Of a DNA stretch of 64,000 nt, positions 15,641 through 24,214 are shown piece by piece. Location of the stretch: NCBI RefSeq assembly GCF_014764445.1, contig NZ_CP061722.1, forward strand, positions 124,001-188,000, read 5' to 3'. Position 1 is the first letter of the stretch. Every line of letters starts with the position of its first letter. The stretch is from Pseudarthrobacter sp. BIM B-2242 (lineage in GTDB: Bacteria > Actinomycetota > Actinomycetes > Actinomycetales > Micrococcaceae). Below the pieces are notes generated by a model. The model did no database searches. It saw only the letters and a program-made list of their open reading frames with translations, and had not been told where the DNA came from. The translations under genes were made by a program, and so were the position numbers.

Positions 15641-15865
15641 ATGGACAAGCACCTCCGCAACTACCTCATCTCCCTTGCCGTCTTTGTTGCAGCATCCGCT
15701 GTATTCATCGTTGCCGGACCCGAGAACCACGGCGTCCGGGTCGGCGCATACGTCGTCCTGACCGCCTCCATCCCGGTCATCCTGGTCGCCACCTGGAAGA
15801 CGGTCCCGGGACGGCTGGCCCGCCGCGAAGCTAAGGCCGCCGCAGCAGCAGCCGCAGCCGACTAA
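15641..15865 (+). CDS. small two-helix membrane protein
   Basis: 74 residues with two hydrophobic segments, YLISLAVFVAASAVFIVAG and VGAYVVLTASIPVILVA, and a basic, Ala-rich tail RLARREAKAAAAAAAAD. GAAAGG precedes the ATG. Probably part of the transfer complex because the genes on both sides are; no family recognised. Confidence 0.65.
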   Translation: MDKHLRNYLISLAVFVAASAVFIVAGPENHGVRVGAYVVLTASIPVILVATWKTVPGRLARREAKAAAAAAAAD

Positions 15866-15933
15866 AAGCGGCCCGCCGTCCGGTCCCTGGACGCATAGAA
15901 GATACGACAGCATCTCAACAGTGAAAGGCCATC

Positions 15934-18900
15934 ATGGCGCCAGCACGCAGAAACCAGGGACCGGGCAAACCGGTGACGGGCATGGTCATGCTCGGCGCCG
16001 TCGCGGCCGCCGGCTACGCGATCTACAACGGCTTCCCCGGCATCGCCGCGATCTGGGCCGGCCTGGTCGTCTCCGCCTGGATGTACCCGCCGGCGGTCAT
16101 GACCGGCAAGAAGGACTCGCGCGGCTACCCCACCGCCGCGCACCCGGGCGAGCAGACCGCGATGAACAAGTTCCGGTTCTGGTCGGACCTGAAGTACAAG
16201 CTCATCATCCCCTCCATGGATTGGCTCCCGGGCCTGAAGCCCCAGCTGTCCTGGTTCGCTGCCGTCTGGGCCGGGGCCGCCGCCTACCTGATCCCGGTCA
16301 CCGACATCGAGTACACCGCAGGGTACGGCCAGTGGATTGACGCGACCGCCGCGTTCATCTGTGTCACCCAGTTCGCCGCGTCCCGCCGCCGCACCGAGGT
16401 CGCCGACGATGAGAACCCCGGGGCGACCTTCGATGCGCTGATCAACCTCGCCAAGAAGAACCTGGGCAAGGTCATCGGCCTGACCATCGGCGGGTTCGCC
16501 GTCGCCGCGGTCGTCGGCACCGTCGTCACCGTCATGCTCCCTATCGCCACCACGGCCGCCGGCCTGCCGCCCATCCCGGAGCCGGCCATCTGGGCGCTCA
16601 TGCTCACCGGCGGACCGCTGCTGCTTCTGGCCAAGCCGTGGATCACCGAGGCGCTGGAGCACTGGCGCGTCGTCGTCGCTGCCCGCGAGGAATGGCGCAG
16701 CCGCTGGGAGATGCTCAAGCAGGACCCGGCCCCGCGCCTGGTGGACCGCCAGGAAGTCGGTCCCGCCACCATCGACACCTTCGACGCCCCCGGCTCCATG
16801 GGTGCGATGGGCTACTGGTCGATGGGGCCGAAGATCGGACCCACCCTGGGCACCGGTGCGAAGTTCGCCGTGCTCGACACCCCGAACCTGGACTCCAACA
16901 ACCAGCCGGTCCCCGGCACCAAGCACCCGCTCCGGTTCGACTTCATCCGCTGGCCCTCAGACCAGATGCCCGACGTCTCCGACCCGGAAACGCCCAAAGA
17001 GGTCGTCTTCCAGCTCGCCCGCTGCGCCCTGGCATGGATGTCCGAGTCCACCGGCTGCGCCCGGCCCATCCTGGACGACGTCCACCTGCTGACCGTCCCG
17101 GCCGCGCCCGCCGCGGAACCGGCCGAGGGTGAAGAGGCACCGGCCCCGGCTGCAGCCGGCGGAGCTGTCTGGGCCATGACCTGGCACGCCCCCGAAGGCC
17201 CGCCCGCATCCTACCTGCGCAACGACGGCCGCAACGCTCTGTCGTCCGCATTCAACTCCCATGTCCTGGTTGACCACCGCGCCATGAACGACGCCGGCGC
17301 CGCCTACATCGGTGCGCTGACCAACCCGGACACCAACTGGGACCCGCAGGCCGGAGTGAACACCGCCGAGATGGAACGGCTCATGACCGAGGACACCTGG
17401 AACGGCCGCTGGGCCGAGGCCGCCCCGGCACACTCCACCAACCCGCCGGTTGCCCAAATCCCGACCGCGAACACCGCCCGGCTCAAGGGCGGCGCCGTGA
17501 TCGAGTCCCTGTCCTTCGTCACCCGCCAGGGCATGACCCCGCACGACTTCTTCAAGTTCGAGCCCAAGCTGCCGACCGTCCTGAACGCCGCACCGTTCGT
17601 CGCCATGACCGGGTACGCCGGCCAGGGCGGCCGCCCCGGTGACCGGCACCCGCAGGCGTTCACCGTCTACTGGTCCAAGGACCCGGTCCCGGCCAAGCCC
17701 GACGTTCTGGCACCGGTCCCCGCCGACCGGCGCGCCGGAATCTACTCCGCGTCCGAGGCACCCAAGTGGGTCCTGGCCGGGCTCGTGAACCAGGCGTTCC
17801 TGGCCTGCAAGATGCCCGACCGTCCCGAGGTCGTCTCGGTCAGCTGCCTGACCAAGCCCGACTCCCGCCAGCACATCTGGAAGATCGACCTGCGCCTGTA
17901 CGGTGGCGTCACCCTCGCCGACGTCCGCACCGCCGCCAACCGGATCCGCCAGCACTGGGGTTCGGAATGGCTGCGCGTGGCCGAGGCCGCCGACGGCTGC
18001 ACCATCGTCGTCGGTGCCCGCCCCTCCCGGGTGAAGCTCGCCGAGCCGCGGCACGAGCGCTACCTGGAGGCGCTGAACTGGAACCAGGTCTTCCTGGACT
18101 CCGGCCTGTCCGGCATCGGCGGGCTCATGCCGGCCCTGACCAAGGTCGACCACATGCCCCGCAATGACAAGGTCTCCATCCTGGACTTCGACCTGCCCAG
18201 CGGCCTGGACTTCAGCTCCTTCACCGGCGTCCGCACCAAGCTCGAATCCAACTCCGGCAACTCCTTCGTCGAACCGCGCCGGATCAAGAACGTCTCCAAC
18301 AAGATCCAGCTGCTCGCCTGCGAAGTGAACCCGATGCCCGAGCGGGCCGGCTACGACTGGGACTACATCCTCGAAACCAGCTTCATCCCGTTCGCCACCG
18401 GTGTAGACGGAGAGCCCGTAGCCTACAACTTCAAGGTCGACCCGCACCTGCTGATCGCCGGCGCCTCCGGTGGCGGTAAGTCGGTGCTGCTGCAGTCCCT
18501 GGCCTTCGGAGCCCTCATCCGCGGGTACGAACTCTACGTCGCCGACCCCACCAAGGGCGGCGCGGACTTCAAGTTCGCCGAGCCGTACGCCAAGGCCTTC
18601 ACCGCGACCCCGTTCGAGGCCGCCGCGATGATGAGGGGCATCTACGCCGAGGTGCTGCGCCGCAAGAACCTCAACACCGAACACGGCGTCGGCAACTACC
18701 GGGACCTGCCCGAAGACATCCGTCCCAAGCACATCGTCATCCTGCTGGACGAGTTCACCTCGCTCATGGGTCAGGATCCGGTGCCGCCGGCCAGCGACGA
18801 CCCTGACCTGGACATCGAGCGGGACATGATCATCGCAACCAACCGGGCCAAGACCGACGTGGGTGTCTTCACCGGCAAGATCGCCCGTGAGGCCCGCTCC

Positions 18901-20223
18901 GCCGGTGTCACCCTGTTCCTGGCCACCCAGAAGCTGTCGGCCAAGATGCTCGACACCATCCCCGGCGCCGGCGACCTGAAGGTCAACCTCTCCCGCCTGC
19001 TGATGGGTAAGGCCACCTACGGTGACAAGCAGTCCGCCCTCCGCGCACCGCAGGACGCACCGGACCTTGGGGACGCCATCCCGCCCGGCCGCGGCCTGTT
19101 CGAAACGACCGCCGGTGCCGCCATGGCCATCCAGGCCTGGTACGACCCGCGCGAGCAGGCTGTGCTGAGGGAGAAGCTGGCCGAGCAGATCATCCCGCTG
19201 CGGGCTGACGAAATGCTGGACCTGGCACCGTTCATGCCGAAGATCCCCACGGGCCCGGGCGCCGAGGAGCCGGCGGCCGCCCCTGCCTCCGCCGCTGGGA
19301 AGGTTGTGGACCTGGGTGAACTGTCCCTGGACCTGGACGACCTCGAGCTCGTCCTGGACGAGGAAGACGACGCGATGACATCCCGGTTCACCGAGGAGAT
19401 CCAGGACACCGCCCTCTTCTACGACGTCGACGGGACCCTCTGCCCGTTCCAGCACCACGACGGCCTGACCAAGATCACCGTCCCCGGCCACGGCATCCAG
19501 GCCTACAACAAGGCCCTCGTGGAGCGGCTCTCCGCCCTGCCGCTGGACCAGGCCTGGCTGACCAGCTGGTTCGAGGACGCACCCGACTACCTCGGGGACC
19601 TGTTCCCGCGGGCCATCGACGTGCTCACCTCCGACACCGAGGAGACCGGGCTGTGGAAGATCGACGCGGCCCTGGCCTGGCTGGCCGAGCGGCCGTACAT
19701 CAAGCGCATCGTCTGGCTCGATGATGAACTGCTGAAGGACGACCCGCTGCTGGGCATCAGCTACCGGGACATTGCCATGGAAGCCTTCGAGGCCGCCGGC
19801 ATCGAGGCGCACCTGGTCCTGGCCGACTCGGACACCGGCATCACCGAAGCGGACGTCGACGCTGTCGAGGACTTCCTCGCCGCAGGACTCCCCGCTCCCG
19901 GACCGGCCACGGAACTGGTTGCCGAACCGGCCTCTGAGCCGGTAGCCGCGCCGGAGGATGACTGGAGCGACTGGAGCCTGCCGGCCGAGCAGGCACCGGC
20001 GGTGGACTTCGATGACTGGTCCACCGTGGCGGCAGCCGTCCCCGCAGTTCCGGTGCAAGCCGAACCGGCACCGGTTGAAGCAGGCTGGGACGTAGAGGCG
20101 CCGGAACCGGTGCGCATCCCGGCCACCGTCGGCACCGCCGTGGCGGACCCGTTCGACACCCCGGCGCCCAAGCCCCGCCGGCGCAGGTTCACCCTCCCCG
20201 AGGATGAGGACCCGTTCGGCTGA
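15934..20223 (+). CDS. FtsK/SpoIIIE-like ATPase with a C-terminal HAD domain
   Basis: 1429 residues. Several membrane helices occupy about residues 15-50, 105-145 and 175-235. A long middle part precedes the P-loop: Walker A IAGASGGGKSVLLQSL near 840, FVADPTKGG-like strand (LYVADPTKGGADFKF), Walker B HIVILLDEFTSLMG near 935 and FLATQKLSAKMLD. This is the FtsK/TraB family of DNA pumps. From about residue 1155 a haloacid-dehalogenase (HAD) fold follows: ALFYDVDGTLCPFQ (motif I), LTSWFED (motif II) and IVWLDDELL (motif IV), then an acidic Pro/Ala-rich tail. I know of no standard family with this ATPase-HAD order. GTGAAAGG is the ribosome binding site. Confidence 0.8.
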   Translation: MAPARRNQGPGKPVTGMVMLGAVAAAGYAIYNGFPGIAAIWAGLVVSAWMYPPAVMTGKKDSRGYPTAAHPGEQTAMNKFRFWSDLKYKLIIPSMDWLPGLKPQLSWFAAVWAGAAAYLIPVTDIEYTAGYGQWIDATAAFICVTQFAASRRRTEVADDENPGATFDALINLAKKNLGKVIGLTIGGFAVAAVVGTVVTVMLPIATTAAGLPPIPEPAIWALMLTGGPLLLLAKPWITEALEHWRVVVAAREEWRSRWEMLKQDPAPRLVDRQEVGPATIDTFDAPGSMGAMGYWSMGPKIGPTLGTGAKFAVLDTPNLDSNNQPVPGTKHPLRFDFIRWPSDQMPDVSDPETPKEVVFQLARCALAWMSESTGCARPILDDVHLLTVPAAPAAEPAEGEEAPAPAAAGGAVWAMTWHAPEGPPASYLRNDGRNALSSAFNSHVLVDHRAMNDAGAAYIGALTNPDTNWDPQAGVNTAEMERLMTEDTWNGRWAEAAPAHSTNPPVAQIPTANTARLKGGAVIESLSFVTRQGMTPHDFFKFEPKLPTVLNAAPFVAMTGYAGQGGRPGDRHPQAFTVYWSKDPVPAKPDVLAPVPADRRAGIYSASEAPKWVLAGLVNQAFLACKMPDRPEVVSVSCLTKPDSRQHIWKIDLRLYGGVTLADVRTAANRIRQHWGSEWLRVAEAADGCTIVVGARPSRVKLAEPRHERYLEALNWNQVFLDSGLSGIGGLMPALTKVDHMPRNDKVSILDFDLPSGLDFSSFTGVRTKLESNSGNSFVEPRRIKNVSNKIQLLACEVNPMPERAGYDWDYILETSFIPFATGVDGEPVAYNFKVDPHLLIAGASGGGKSVLLQSLAFGALIRGYELYVADPTKGGADFKFAEPYAKAFTATPFEAAAMMRGIYAEVLRRKNLNTEHGVGNYRDLPEDIRPKHIVILLDEFTSLMGQDPVPPASDDPDLDIERDMIIATNRAKTDVGVFTGKIAREARSAGVTLFLATQKLSAKMLDTIPGAGDLKVNLSRLLMGKATYGDKQSALRAPQDAPDLGDAIPPGRGLFETTAGAAMAIQAWYDPREQAVLREKLAEQIIPLRADEMLDLAPFMPKIPTGPGAEEPAAAPASAAGKVVDLGELSLDLDDLELVLDEEDDAMTSRFTEEIQDTALFYDVDGTLCPFQHHDGLTKITVPGHGIQAYNKALVERLSALPLDQAWLTSWFEDAPDYLGDLFPRAIDVLTSDTEETGLWKIDAALAWLAERPYIKRIVWLDDELLKDDPLLGISYRDIAMEAFEAAGIEAHLVLADSDTGITEADVDAVEDFLAAGLPAPGPATELVAEPASEPVAAPEDDWSDWSLPAEQAPAVDFDDWSTVAAAVPAVPVQAEPAPVEAGWDVEAPEPVRIPATVGTAVADPFDTPAPKPRRRRFTLPEDEDPFG

Positions 20224-20244
20224 GCAGCCTGCGCATACTCCACC

Positions 20245-20284
20245 CAGTCCCCCTGTCCGGCATCGGGCAGGGGGACTGTCGTTT
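20245..20284 (+). terminator. rho-independent terminator
   Basis: CAGTCCCCCTG (20245-20255) pairs with CAGGGGGACTG (20268-20278), followed by TCGTTT. Ends the transfer block. Confidence 0.8.
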
Positions 20285-20293
20285 CCGCACACA
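20285..20293 (+). promoter_or_regulatory. CCGCACACA promoter box, leaderless type
   Basis: Box 8 nt before the ATG at 20302, directly after the terminator of the FtsK-like gene. Confidence 0.7.
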
Positions 20294-20301
20294 TGTGGTC
20301 C

Positions 20302-20967
20302 ATGACTGAATTGCGATACATCGAGACCGAGGCCCAGTGGGATGCACTGCCGGTCGGCACACTGGCCCGCGTCGGCTACATCGAACACGACGACAACGGC
20401 AACGAGATCGACGACGGCAAGAAGATGACGATCCTTCGCGTTGAGGGTGACTTCCGTGCCAACGTCGGGGACTACATGCTCGCCGGCGGCAAGTACTGGG
20501 CCGAGGTCTGGGGCTGGGAACAGGGCACGCACGCCGTAGACACCGCAGCGATCCGTGACGAGGACGCCCCCGAGCCAGAGAAGGTGTCCCAGTCCGAAGA
20601 GGCCGAATCCGTCGTCGACGCTGCCATCGCCGCCCACCAGGAGACGCTGAAGGAGTTCAACAACACCCCGTACTCGGAGTACGTGAAGATCCCGCAGGAA
20701 CTCCACCCTCCGGAGTCGCCTGCCCGGACCATCGTCGAAGCTCTCACCGCGGCCGGCTGGGCGCCGCCGCCCGCGTACCCGGAGGGCGTGCAGGTGTGGA
20801 CGATCTCCGGCATCCCCGACGCCGGCCGCTCCGACGGCACCCAGGCCTACCTGTCCCTGCCCGGCCGCAAGGACGAGCATCGCTTCGACTTCCAGGACCG
20901 CGGCGACATCTGGCTCGACAAGCCCACCGTCACGGTCAACTTCGAGGTTCCGCGTAAGCGCGACTGA
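20302..20967 (+). CDS. hypothetical protein
   Basis: 221 residues, acidic. The N-terminal part looks like a small beta domain (TEAQWDALPVGTLARVGYIE, then DYMLAGGKYWAEVWGWEQG). The middle is helical with SEEAESVVDAAIAAHQETLKE; the end is again beta-rich. No family recognised. The start is the ATG 8 nt after the box. Confidence 0.7.
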   Translation: MTELRYIETEAQWDALPVGTLARVGYIEHDDNGNEIDDGKKMTILRVEGDFRANVGDYMLAGGKYWAEVWGWEQGTHAVDTAAIRDEDAPEPEKVSQSEEAESVVDAAIAAHQETLKEFNNTPYSEYVKIPQELHPPESPARTIVEALTAAGWAPPPAYPEGVQVWTISGIPDAGRSDGTQAYLSLPGRKDEHRFDFQDRGDIWLDKPTVTVNFEVPRKRD

Positions 20968-21008
20968 CCCGATCGACAACCCTGTGTTTGCACTATTGCT
21001 TTTTCAAA

Positions 21009-21038
21009 GAAGTATTAGCGTATTGACACATATACTTC
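21009..21038 (+). promoter_or_regulatory. AT-rich promoter/operator of the AbiE-like pair
   Basis: Inverted repeat GAAGTAT (21009-21015) and ATACTTC (21032-21038) around TTGACA (21023-21028); TATACT (21031-21036) is a good -10. The stretch is clearly AT-rich against its surroundings. An HTH protein is encoded immediately downstream, so this is probably its autoregulatory operator. Confidence 0.6.
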
Positions 21039-21057
21039 GATGAGAAAGCATTAGAGC

Positions 21058-21747
21058 ATGGATGGAAGTGACGGACTCTCCACAGCAGAGGTGGCTAAGC
21101 GCCTTGGCATCACCCAGGTATCGGTGCGTCAGCTGCTCGACTCCGGACAGCTTTCCGTCGCCGGACGGGTAGGCCGGTCCATCCTGGTTGACCGTGCCTC
21201 CGTCGAACGCCTGGCCGCCGCCGGCACCCGGCGGGGACGCGCATGGACTGCCAGGACGGCTTGGGCTGCATTGGCACTGCTCTCCGGGCAGAACCCCACC
21301 TGGATCTCACCGTCGGAGAAGTCGCGCCTCAGAAGCAGGCTGCGGCATCTGGATGCCACGGCTGTGTGCTCCCTCGCCCGGCACAAGGACCACACCATCC
21401 GCTACCGCGCGACGACGGAGGCACTTGCTCTCCTGAATTCCCACCTGATCGCCAGCGGCGCCACCGCCATGCGTGACGAATCCACCGCGGAGACGTTCGG
21501 TATGACCGGCGGCAGCGGAATCGCTGAAGGCTACGTCATGACCGGGGACGCCCAGGCCCTCGCCGACGCGTTCGGGCTGGTCGAGGACCCGGAGGGCAAC
21601 GCCATCATCCACGAGGTCGAACTGGCAGAACCCTTCGCCGAAGGACGCGCACCGGTCGCCGCCGTGGCCGTGGACCTGATGGGTTCACTGGCTACCCGGG
21701 AGCGGAGCGCCGGCCAGCGCGTGATCGAGGGGCTGCTGCATGTCTGA
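21058..21747 (+). CDS. HTH protein, probable AbiEi-like antitoxin
   Basis: 229 residues. The N-terminus is an excisionase/MerR-type helix-turn-helix: LSTAEVAKRLGITQVSVRQL followed by SVAGRVGRSILVDRASVERLA. The rest is helical and without a recognised family. The stop overlaps the start of a nucleotidyltransferase gene by 8 bp, the arrangement of type IV AbiE toxin-antitoxin systems, where the first gene represses the operon. The palindromic operator just upstream supports this. The fold of the C-terminal part is not clearly AbiEi, so the assignment rests on context. Confidence 0.6.
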   Translation: MDGSDGLSTAEVAKRLGITQVSVRQLLDSGQLSVAGRVGRSILVDRASVERLAAAGTRRGRAWTARTAWAALALLSGQNPTWISPSEKSRLRSRLRHLDATAVCSLARHKDHTIRYRATTEALALLNSHLIASGATAMRDESTAETFGMTGGSGIAEGYVMTGDAQALADAFGLVEDPEGNAIIHEVELAEPFAEGRAPVAAVAVDLMGSLATRERSAGQRVIEGLLHV

Positions 21748-22573
21748 GCCGGAACCGACTGAGGCTGATTCCTCCGAGGTGGCCGCTGACGACGGCCGCG
21801 AAACCTGGGACGTCCCCGTACCACCCGGCGGATGGGGCACGCCCTGGCCGCAGTGCGTCGAGCTGGCCAGGGCACTGCCCTCCACCCAGTGGACGCTCGT
21901 GGGCGGGCTGATGGTCCAGCTCCACTCAGCGGCCGCCGGGCTGGCCGTCTCCCGGCCAACAGCCGACGTGGACATCGTGCTACATATCGAGACGGGTGCG
22001 GCGACGACGTCGTCGGTGTCTGCTGTCCTCACCGGCCTTGGCTACACGCTGCAGAAGTCCATCGACCATGACGCACCGGCCCACCGTTTCGTTCGCGGCA
22101 AGCAGCAGATCGACGTCATGATCGCCGACCACATGCCGGAAGCAAAGGTCCCGACCATCGGCGGCCGCAAGCCCTTCCAAGTCGCCGGCGGCACCCAGGC
22201 GCTCAAGCGGACCGTCAACTGCCGGATGGTCGTCGGCGACGGCGAGCCCGTCCTCATCAGCATCCCCAACGCCCTCGGTGCCCTCGTCCTGAAAGGCGCG
22301 GCCTACAAGGAGGACTCCAGGGACAAGGGCCGTCACCTCGATGACGCCGTGGTCCTCTGCGCCACCATCAGGGAGCCGCTGACCACCGCGAAGGACATGG
22401 GCGGCAGCGACAGGTCCCGCATCATCACGCTGCGCAAAGAACTGGAAGACCCGGGCCACCGCTCCTGGCAACTGCTGGAGGCAGCGGATCGGACACCCGC
22501 GATGGATGCGCTCCGGATCCTGGCCACCAACCCGCAGCTGCTCCTGCCGGTGAACAGGCTCAAGAAGGGCTGA
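21740..22573 (+). CDS. AbiEii-like nucleotidyltransferase toxin
   Basis: 277 residues. WTLVGGLMVQLHSAAAG, then RPTADVDIVL gives the GG...D-x-D signature of the minimal nucleotidyltransferase fold; a third acidic residue is in QQIDVMIAD. Further on, LVLKGAAYKEDSRDKGRHLDD resembles the conserved K...R.K-D..D block of AbiEii toxins. AbiEii proteins transfer nucleotides to RNA (tRNA or other targets) and stop growth or abort phage infection. It follows the HTH gene with an 8-bp overlap. Confidence 0.68.
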   Translation: MSEPEPTEADSSEVAADDGRETWDVPVPPGGWGTPWPQCVELARALPSTQWTLVGGLMVQLHSAAAGLAVSRPTADVDIVLHIETGAATTSSVSAVLTGLGYTLQKSIDHDAPAHRFVRGKQQIDVMIADHMPEAKVPTIGGRKPFQVAGGTQALKRTVNCRMVVGDGEPVLISIPNALGALVLKGAAYKEDSRDKGRHLDDAVVLCATIREPLTTAKDMGGSDRSRIITLRKELEDPGHRSWQLLEAADRTPAMDALRILATNPQLLLPVNRLKKG

Positions 22574-22637
22574 CAACCAGCAACACGACGACCGCCGTCA
22601 TCACCACGACGACGAGCGAAGAGCGGACCAGGGCAGT

Positions 22638-22646
22638 CCGCACACA
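22638..22646 (+). promoter_or_regulatory. CCGCACACA promoter box with leader
   Basis: Box 40 nt before the TTG start at 22687; the leader contains GAGAAAG. Confidence 0.6.
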
Positions 22647-22686
22647 TGGCCTGCAACCACTCACCCTTGAGAAAGCAGACTCCGTT

Positions 22687-23244
22687 TTGTCGAACCCCAT
22701 GATGATGACGCTGTTCACGTTCCTGGCCATAGCCGCCCTGACGCTCGGCTTTCTGTCGCTAATGATCCGGCAGGCGCGGGGTGACGAGGCGGAACTGCGG
22801 GCCGTTCCCGTGAAGGTGTCCATCACTGTCGTCTCGGTGGCTGCCTTCTCGGCCTTGCTGGCGGGCTTCCTGATTACCAATATCAGCGCCAACAACAAAG
22901 CTTTCGAGGACCGAGGCCTTACGGCGGTCGCACAGATCTACTCCTATTACGCACTGGAACCGGTCAAGGGCAGCCCCGCCGATGACATCCTCGCCGGCGA
23001 CAACACCTTCCTCGCCACCCCGCAGGGCCTGAACGACCTCGCGTCCGGCCGGAAGGTCACCGTGGACACCGGGAGCGGAAAGGAAGCGAGCCTCCAGCTC
23101 TTTAGCGAGAACGACTGGGTGGTTCCGGTGCTGATGTACGACGGCAAGGAAGACACCAAGATCACTGACAGGTTCCATGACCGCGTCGAGAACGAAACCG
23201 ACTACCCGCAGTTGATCCCGCTGCCCGGACTGCCCGCCCGGTAA
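22687..23244 (+). CDS. membrane-anchored hypothetical protein
   Basis: 185 residues, TTG start preceded by GAGAAAG. Two hydrophobic segments, LFTFLAIAALTLGFLSLMI (about 8-26) and VSITVVSVAAFSALLAGFLI (about 43-62), then an extracytoplasmic-looking domain of about 120 residues (LTAVAQIYSYYALEPVKG, DNTFLATPQGLNDLASGRKV). No family recognised. Confidence 0.65.
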   Translation: MSNPMMMTLFTFLAIAALTLGFLSLMIRQARGDEAELRAVPVKVSITVVSVAAFSALLAGFLITNISANNKAFEDRGLTAVAQIYSYYALEPVKGSPADDILAGDNTFLATPQGLNDLASGRKVTVDTGSGKEASLQLFSENDWVVPVLMYDGKEDTKITDRFHDRVENETDYPQLIPLPGLPAR

Positions 23245-23277
23245 AACCGGGGCCTCCGGTGAGCCGACCGGGGCCGG

Positions 23278-23286
23278 CCGCACACA
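23278..23286 (+). promoter_or_regulatory. CCGCACACA promoter box with leader
   Basis: Box 48 nt before the ATG at 23335; leader carries GAAAGGA. Confidence 0.62.
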
Positions 23287-23334
23287 TCAGAAGAAGACAC
23301 CCGATCTTCCGATGTGAAAGGACGCCCCGCCACC

Positions 23335-24192
23335 ATGATGGGAGCCCACCACGCAGCCTGCGGCGCCGCCGCCTGGGTTGCCCTGACCTCACAGGTCCAC
23401 GTTGACCTGACCATGTTCGCCGAGAAGGCGCCGTTCCTGCCGCAGAGCCTGGACATCGGCATGGGCCTGTGGGACATCAGCCCCATCGGCGTCGTCACCG
23501 GAGCCCTGGTCACCGCCGGCGCCGCGATGCTCCCTGACGCTGACCACCACAACGCCACCATCGCCCACTCCCTGCCCCCGCTGTCCAACGTAATGTGCTC
23601 CGGCATCGGCAAGCTGGCCGGCGGCCACCGGCACGGTACCCACTCCATCATTGGGATCGTCGCGTTTGTGTTCATCGCCTGGCTGGCCGGGCTCTGGACC
23701 CACAACCTGGAAGGATTCGGCATCATCTACCCGGGCGCCGGCATCCTGTCCGTCCTGCTGGTCGCCTTCGCCGCGAAGGCCCTCAAGATCATCCCGGACT
23801 CAATGCGGAAGTCCCCGTGGGCAGTCGGCCTCGCCATGGGCGTCTTCATCACCTTCTTCGCACCGCAGGAGCAGAACTGGTTCCCCATCGCCATGGGCGT
23901 TGGCGTGATCATCCACATCCTCGGGGACATGATGACCACCGAAGGCTGCAACCTGGCCTGGCCGTTCGCCATCAAGCCGCCCAAGGCAATCCGCAACCTG
24001 CCGATCCTGAAGCAGTGCTGGCACTCCAACGGCTACATGACCATCCCCGTACTCGGCCACGCCGGGTCCGTTAGGGAGTGGCTGCTGCTGGTCCCCATCG
24101 GCGCGTACGCAATGTTCGGCGTCGGCGGGACCCTGGTCGCCATGGGCCAGTCAGGGCTCACGGAACTGGTCGCCATGGCCTCGGGAGGCTAA
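23335..24192 (+). CDS. membrane metal-dependent hydrolase, YdjM/DUF457-like
   Basis: 285 residues, several membrane helices. Metal-ligand-type motifs are LPDADHHNATIAHS (about residue 66) and GGHRHGTHSIIGI (about 101), plus IIHILGDMMTTEG later. These match the YdjM family of LexA-regulated membrane hydrolases (DUF457). Its substrate is unknown. The ATG is chosen because GAAAGGA lies upstream; the in-frame GTG at 23314 overlaps that site. It ends 22 bp from a convergent gene. Confidence 0.72.
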   Translation: MMGAHHAACGAAAWVALTSQVHVDLTMFAEKAPFLPQSLDIGMGLWDISPIGVVTGALVTAGAAMLPDADHHNATIAHSLPPLSNVMCSGIGKLAGGHRHGTHSIIGIVAFVFIAWLAGLWTHNLEGFGIIYPGAGILSVLLVAFAAKALKIIPDSMRKSPWAVGLAMGVFITFFAPQEQNWFPIAMGVGVIIHILGDMMTTEGCNLAWPFAIKPPKAIRNLPILKQCWHSNGYMTIPVLGHAGSVREWLLLVPIGAYAMFGVGGTLVAMGQSGLTELVAMASGG

Positions 24193-24214
24193 GCAGGGTC
24201 CGATATTCGGCCTG

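Noticed and set aside
16957..20979. Minus-strand open frame of 1340 codons
   Set aside because: Shadow of the FtsK-like gene and its neighbour; composition is that of reverse-complemented GC-rich codons, and it would run across a terminator.
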